Positions 6,375-9,670 of a stretch of 9,670 bases of DNA are shown here, piece after piece. This stretch comes from Acidithiobacillus sp. (GTDB lineage Bacteria; Pseudomonadota; Gammaproteobacteria; Acidithiobacillales; Acidithiobacillaceae): positions 8,793-18,462 of the forward strand of contig JAPTWR010000127.1 in NCBI GenBank assembly GCA_028065135.1. Direction: 5' to 3'. The position numbers were made by a program, and so were the translations under genes. The notes beneath the pieces were generated by a model. It had not been told where the DNA came from. It did not search any database and was given only the letters and a program-made list of their open reading frames with translations. Position 1 is the stretch's first letter, and every line of letters begins with the position of its first letter.

Positions 6375-6560
6375 GGGCTTGCGGACGGCGGGCAATGACA
6401 GTGGTAAGGCTTAACACAGAGCAGAATTGATCTGAGCAACAAAGCTCTCCCTAGCCGCGATGGCGGCAATAGATTCCCAAGTAGCGCCATCAGGCGTGAT
6501 GCGCTACTGTTGACATCATTCAGGGACAAACGGAAGCGCGCAGCAGGTGCCCGCCCAGAG
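6375..6560. other. Junction region without a gene, containing hairpins
   Basis: No open frame or Shine-Dalgarno here supports a gene. The stretch lies between the first element of the transfer block and a decayed phospholipase D fragment. It contains a small stem at 6454-6467 (GCCGC, GATG, GCGGC) and a larger one at 6480-6508. It probably holds the boundary between the transfer block and other DNA. A terminator, recombination site or part of an origin of transfer are all possible, but nothing distinguishes them. Confidence 0.4.
6480..6508. terminator. 12-bp stem with one bulge, possible bidirectional terminator or recombination site
   Basis: AGTAGCGC (6480-6487) pairs with GCGCTACT (6501-6508), and ATCA (6489-6492) with TGAT (6497-6500), around a GGCG loop with C6488 bulged. 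There is no strong T-run on either side, so factor-independent termination is uncertain. The imperfect palindrome lies in the junction region and could equally be a protein-binding or recombination site. Confidence 0.35.
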
Positions 6561-6565
6561 AAGAG

Positions 6566-6799
6566 GTGGCTTTCCTGGAGCAGCACGGAGTCCAGGTGCG
6601 CCTGACGAAGAAACGTCCTATATACATGCATGCCGAGGCGGATATTTCGAGCCGCTACGCATTTGTGGGCAGCGAGAACTACAGTACGTCTTCACTTGAG
6701 GGGAACCGCGAGATGGGCTTAATTCTGACCAACCCAACGGATGTTTCCAGATTGCCGGCGCAATTTGCACAGGATCGCAAGGTGGCGGGGACGGCATGA
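6566..6799 (+). pseudogene. C-terminal fragment of a phospholipase D-family gene
   Basis: Residues YAFVGSENYSTSS and NREMGLIL match the end of phospholipase D-superfamily proteins, where a second HKD motif (H-x-K-x4-D) precedes a GS-x-N block and an NRE motif. Only about 80 residues survive. The in-frame sequence upstream is unrelated and ends at a TGA at 6497-6499, so the N-terminal half with the first HKD is missing. The remaining HKD is also degraded: it reads HAEADISS, with Glu for the catalytic Lys and no Asp at the expected place. A GTG at 6566 opens the frame, but a translated product would be inactive. The stop TGA overlaps the next ATG as ATGA, so the intact ancestor was probably in an operon with the downstream gene. 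The fragment is best read as a relic left at a rearrangement point. Confidence 0.75.
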
Positions 6800-7470
6800 G
6801 GCGCGCGCATATTCTGTGGCTGCTTCTCGGATTGCCGGCCCTGGCTGTGGCGCAAGTGCCACCGCCCGCCCTCACCAGCGTCAATTTTCATGTGGTGACG
6901 CATTATCGGGTGCCCAGGACGGTGCTGCATGCCGATCTGCAGGCAGAGGCATCGGGAAAAAATCCGGTGCAGCTGGCCTCCATGGTCAATCAGGACGTGG
7001 CCTGGGCAAAAGCACGGCTGCAATCGGTGCCTGGGATTACCTGGCGTAGCGCCGGGTACCAGACGCAGGCGACGGGCCAGGCCGGTGCGCCTTGGCTGGT
7101 ACGGGAAGACCTGGCCGTGCAAAGCCCGAATCCGTCCGCGCTGCTCCCCTTGCTGGGCACATTGCAATCCCGGTTACACTTGGTCGGGCTGCATTATGCA
7201 GCGCGTCCCGCCGCCGCACACAAGGCACTGAGAGGGGCCGAGCTGCGGGGGCTGCGCCGATACCGAAAAGAAGCACAGCAGAATTGCGATGTGCTAGGCT
7301 TCAAAGGGGTGCGTCTGGGACAGATCTTCATCAACACGAATATCGTCCCATTGGCGCGGCCTGTGCCGATGATGGCCATGGCCGCCCGTGTTGTCCCCGG
7401 GCCGGTAGTAGGCCGAGGTGGGACGGAAAGTGGCAGGGTGGTGGTTGGGGGTAACGCTTATTGCGAGTGA
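6796..7470 (+). CDS. Secreted SIMPL/DUF541-domain protein
   Basis: A 224-residue protein with a signal peptide (MRRAHILWLLLGLPALAVAQ, probable cleavage near residue 20). The mature part has features of the SIMPL (DUF541) family: an early strand region, a long helix MVNQDVAWAKARLQSVPG (about 63-80), the segment WLVREDLAVQSPN (100-112), a helix after LHYAARPAAAHKALRGAELRGL, then GFKGVRLGQIFIN (168-180) and a C-terminal strand VVVGGNAYCE. Members are periplasmic or surface proteins of poorly known function, some linked to oxidative or envelope stress. The ATG at 6796 overlaps the stop of the phospholipase D fragment as ATGA and lacks a good Shine-Dalgarno, so translation was probably coupled to the lost upstream gene. 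Whether it is still expressed here is unclear. The family call is from pattern recall. Confidence 0.75.
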   Translation: MRRAHILWLLLGLPALAVAQVPPPALTSVNFHVVTHYRVPRTVLHADLQAEASGKNPVQLASMVNQDVAWAKARLQSVPGITWRSAGYQTQATGQAGAPWLVREDLAVQSPNPSALLPLLGTLQSRLHLVGLHYAARPAAAHKALRGAELRGLRRYRKEAQQNCDVLGFKGVRLGQIFINTNIVPLARPVPMMAMAARVVPGPVVGRGGTESGRVVVGGNAYCE

Positions 7471-7643
7471 GAGAGCGAACTGTCCTGGTAAGAAGAAATG
7501 CCTGTAGCACGCAGGGACTGGTTGCCCATTGAGAGCCAGCACCCCTAGAGCATTCTCCAACGACGCCAAGGCAGCGAGAGCGGTCATTCGCGGCTGGCTT
7601 TCCGTTGGATTCGATATGATATGCAGTCGCCATCGCCACCGCT
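7471..7643. other. Convergent intergenic region
   Basis: This 173-bp gap lies between the SIMPL gene stop on the plus strand and the porin stop on the minus strand. Open frames here extend antisense to the SIMPL gene and resemble no family I know. I see no clear stem followed by a T-run, although two convergent transcripts should end here. Confidence 0.5.
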
Positions 7644-8760
7644 TCAGATGCCTGCTAGTTCCTTAAAATTCACTTTTATCCGCAAAATACCCACCAGATC
7701 CGTAGGCAAGTCACCTCCGGGATGAATCACGACCTGTATATCTGGTTGAAGACGGACACCATGAGCCAGCCCAAATAATCCGGTCAGCTCATAGCTGGTT
7801 TCGGCATGAGGCAAGCCACGCAGACTGGCCCGCGAGAAGCCCACGGACAGGGAGTCTTTCGCAGAACGAGGGATAAGCCCTGCCAGACGCAGACCTCCTC
7901 CAACATACCAGGGTACCGGATTGATAGGTTTTGGCGCTCCGCCTCCCTGGAGGAAAACTCCCCAATGTAGAGGGCCTGTCTGCCAACGGTATTCGCCGAT
8001 GCCATAACAACCGCTCATGTTGGGGCCCAGGCTGCCGGCCAGAGACGCTTTCTGCCGATTGTGCATGACCCCCATCTTGAGGGTATAACGCCCGTCGTAC
8101 AGTGTGCCGCTTTGATCCAGTTCGAGCATCATGAGGACGCCTTGGGAAAAGGGTTGTTGCCAAGAATGGATGGCGTCGGCGCCAAAAACACCGCCTTGAA
8201 TGGAGGTATCCCCGCCACCGAGCGCGACCATGGTTCCCAGACTGGAAAATGGGTACGTCGGCATCCCCTGCAGATTCTGGCTCAGGATGGGAAGGATCCC
8301 GAAGGAAGCATTGAGCAGATCACAGGCCACGCCGGCGTTGTCGAAATAATCATTGGCGTTCAATAGACCGAGCCGCACGCTGAGCGGATTCCATCGTTGC
8401 CGGAAATACAGTCGATAGGGCCAGGCTATCGGGGGTCGTGAGATTGCTGACTCCCTGGACATCACCCACATACGCTTCCGGATTGCCGGTATCGACCGCC
8501 AGAAAGTTCACGACGACTTTGCCGCCTTTCCATGCTCCCGCGCTCTTACTATCCCAGGAAAGTCCACCGACGAACAAGACGTTTCCCACGCTGCCCGTGG
8601 CCAGCCCTCCCGTTAGATTGCTCACGACCTCTCCCTGGGCCTTGGCTTTTAGGCGGATGCCGGACCAAAAAGATGGGGTAGCCACTGGCCCTTCGGCACT
8701 TGCATGGCCCCCAGCCGCCATCAGAAACACCACACCCCACCACAAATACAGACAGCGCAT
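7644..8760 (-). pseudogene. oprB: OprB-family porin gene with a frameshift
   Basis: The start at ATG 8758-8760 has AAGGAG 7 nt upstream and encodes a signal peptide (MRCLYLWWGVVFLMAAGGHASA). Frame one then gives SFWSGIRLKAKAQGE, GKVVVNFLAVDTGNP and GDVQGVSNLTTP. A different minus frame continues with YRLYFRQRW, VRLGLLNANDYFD, NASFGILPILS and TYPFSSLG, ending in a strand-rich barrel. Together these match the outer-membrane carbohydrate porin OprB in order, over about 372 codons. The shift falls near a run of five G (8431-8435), where one base too many would account for it. Downstream of it, frame one runs to a stop at 8350. The second piece lacks its own signal peptide, so a functional porin needs a correction of frame. 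Sequencing error, true decay or slippage cannot be told apart from one sequence. OprB-type porins admit sugars and other small solutes. Confidence 0.78.
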
Positions 8761-8868
8761 AACCACACTCCTTGCGAATGCCCGCCAGGGCATCCCCACG
8801 AGTCAGCGGTAACGCTCACCAACAGACAATTTCTCGTAAATGAATATCCGGAAAACAGTATAGATGGA
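8761..8868 (-). promoter_or_regulatory. Porin gene leader with inverted repeat
   Basis: The 108-bp gap between the OsmC-family gene and the porin gene contains ATGCCC (8778-8783) and GGGCAT (8788-8793) around GCCA. The palindrome ends just upstream of the porin Shine-Dalgarno on the minus strand. It could be an operator or leader hairpin. The gap becomes A+T-rich above about 8820, where a porin promoter may lie, but I cannot place -35 and -10 hexamers with confidence. Confidence 0.35.
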
Positions 8869-9285
8869 TCAACACGTGGTTATTTCTATTCCCAACTGTA
8901 CATTATCATGGATAGCCTTATGAATTGGGCATTGCTCCAACATTAGGCGCAAGGTATTGCGATCTGCAGCAGATAATGAAACTGTTAGCACTAAATGCAC
9001 ATCTATACTGACGATACGGCAACAAGGACCATAATCTACTATCCATCGCAAAAGGGCAGAACACGAAGGCGGATACTGGCGGCGGCGCATAAATCGCGCG
9101 GTGAACTCAGTCAGACATACTCCGAGTGACCAGACCAGACACGAGTCCGGCTTGGTGAGCTCTGGTGCCAATATCAGTTGGCCATCACCTGCACCCTCAC
9201 AGGTAGGCTTTTCTCCAATCTCCACATTGCCCAAGGCATTACGCTTAACAAGCACAGCCTGCTCGTGCAGTTTCGTGTGCGGCAT
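8869..9285 (-). CDS. OsmC-family protein
   Basis: A 138-residue protein starting at ATG 9283-9285, with AGGA 7-8 nt upstream. It has the OsmC-family layout: an N-terminal strand segment (LGNVEIGEKPTCEGAGDG, about 18-35), a central helix carrying the first catalytic-type cysteine in VWSLGVCLTEFTARFMRRR (Cys57), and a C-terminal LEQCPIHKAI (116-125) with the second (Cys119), then the closing strand VQLGIEI. Length is normal. OsmC/Ohr-family proteins use the two cysteines to reduce peroxides, often organic hydroperoxides, in the cytoplasm. Which subfamily this is cannot be judged by eye. It also has extra cysteines (29, 49, 75, 88, 89, 138), unusual for so small a protein. It lies upstream of the porin gene on the same strand, 108 nt away. 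Confidence 0.8.
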   Translation of the reverse strand: MPHTKLHEQAVLVKRNALGNVEIGEKPTCEGAGDGQLILAPELTKPDSCLVWSLGVCLTEFTARFMRRRQYPPSCSALLRWIVDYGPCCRIVSIDVHLVLTVSLSAADRNTLRLMLEQCPIHKAIHDNVQLGIEITTC

Positions 9286-9368
9286 AGATCTATCCTAAAG
9301 AGACCAGGACGTTGGTGGCGCTGCAAGGCCATGTCACTTGGCCAACAATATTCGTATCAGACAAGGAG

Positions 9369-9670
9369 TTATTCCCTTACCAAAGCGGGGCCAACGGCCG
9401 CTATGTTATCCAACTCTTCTGGAGTAAAGCAGTGTGTCGATCTTGCTTTTCCGCGCCACTTCAGCCAAAGCACATAGACCACGCCCAAGGCAAGCAGGGT
9501 GAGAACGGTCTGGTCAACGCCTGCGGCAACATATTTGGGACCGCATATCAAAAACAAGACTTCTACTGCCGTCAGGCTTGTTACAACGCACACAGCCGCG
9601 ACAAACAGACCAAGATGATGATGTGCTTTCACTTGGCGATGGACGGCATCATGTTTGCGGATAAGGAACA
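9369..9670 (-). CDS. Small membrane protein, start beyond the right edge
   Basis: The minus frame stays open from the right edge to TAA at 9369-9371, giving 99 visible residues. A GTG at 9630-9632 could start an 87-residue protein, but it has no Shine-Dalgarno. The sequence before it (FLIRKHDAVHRQV) continues smoothly into KAHHHLGLF, so the true start probably lies outside the window. There are two predicted membrane segments, near LGLFVAAVCVVTSLTAVEVL and VLTLLALGVVYVLWLKW, followed by a basic WRGKAR stop-transfer region and a soluble tail ending in PALVRE. I do not recognise the family. It is 83 nt upstream of the OsmC-family gene on the same strand. Confidence 0.6.
   Translation of the reverse strand, partial: FLIRKHDAVHRQVKAHHHLGLFVAAVCVVTSLTAVEVLFLICGPKYVAAGVDQTVLTLLALGVVYVLWLKWRGKARSTHCFTPEELDNIAAVGPALVRE

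Noticed and set aside
7294..7639. Minus-strand open frames between and antisense to the SIMPL and porin genes
   Set aside because: They overlap the SIMPL gene, match no transposase or other family I know, and have no start signal.
9101..9477. Plus-strand open frames opposite the OsmC-family and membrane protein genes
   Set aside because: They lack family resemblance and overlap better-supported minus-strand genes.

Overview
The window carries two unrelated blocks. Positions 1 to about 6374 are the start of a P-type (trb / VirB-like) conjugative type IV secretion cluster, all on the minus strand. Positions about 6560 to 9670 hold accessory or chromosomal envelope genes. High G+C, Shine-Dalgarno starts, an EexN-type lipoprotein, a VirB2/B3/B4/B11 set and an OprB-type porin indicate a Gram-negative proteobacterium. 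The trb proteins and the SIMPL and OprB neighbours would fit an Acidithiobacillus-like host on a plasmid or integrative conjugative element, but that is a low-confidence guess from memory, not a database result.

Minus-strand order in the transfer block is: a ribbon-helix-helix-like regulator (6316-5849), trbB ATPase (5845-4892), a small protein resembling DotD / secretin-N0 domains (4881-4486), trbC pilin (4359-3970), trbD (3947-3555), trbE ATPase (3583-1073), an EexN-like entry-exclusion lipoprotein (998-672), and a secreted protein of unknown family (586 to beyond position 1) in the place where trbJ often lies. Genes are tightly packed: 3 nt between regulator and trbB, 10 nt between trbB and the next gene, and a 29-nt trbD/trbE overlap.

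The most striking signal is a 30-bp element present three times, at 6345-6374, 4452-4481 and 620-649, always in the minus orientation and always just upstream of a transfer gene. It has a 12-bp constant left part, a 10-bp variable middle and an 8-bp constant right part. Copies differ at 2 to 4 of 30 positions. It divides the cluster into three units: regulator-trbB-DotD-like, trbC-trbD-trbE-eexN, and the secreted protein onward. It is either a shared promoter or an operator. The regulator encoded just downstream of the first copy is the obvious candidate ligand. Two strong intergenic hairpins, before trbC and before the lipoprotein gene, suggest extra post-transcriptional control.

The right block begins with a decayed C-terminal piece of a phospholipase D-family gene (6566-6799). 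It overlaps by ATGA with a secreted SIMPL/DUF541 protein gene (6796-7470). Convergent to these, on the minus strand, are an OprB-family porin gene with a frameshift at a five-base homopolymer (8760-7644), an OsmC-family gene (9285-8869), and a small membrane protein gene running off the right edge (9670-9369). The truncated phospholipase D gene, next to a hairpin-rich 190-bp stretch, makes 6375-6560 a likely junction between the transfer block and other DNA. I found no tRNA, rRNA, CRISPR array or intact insertion sequence.
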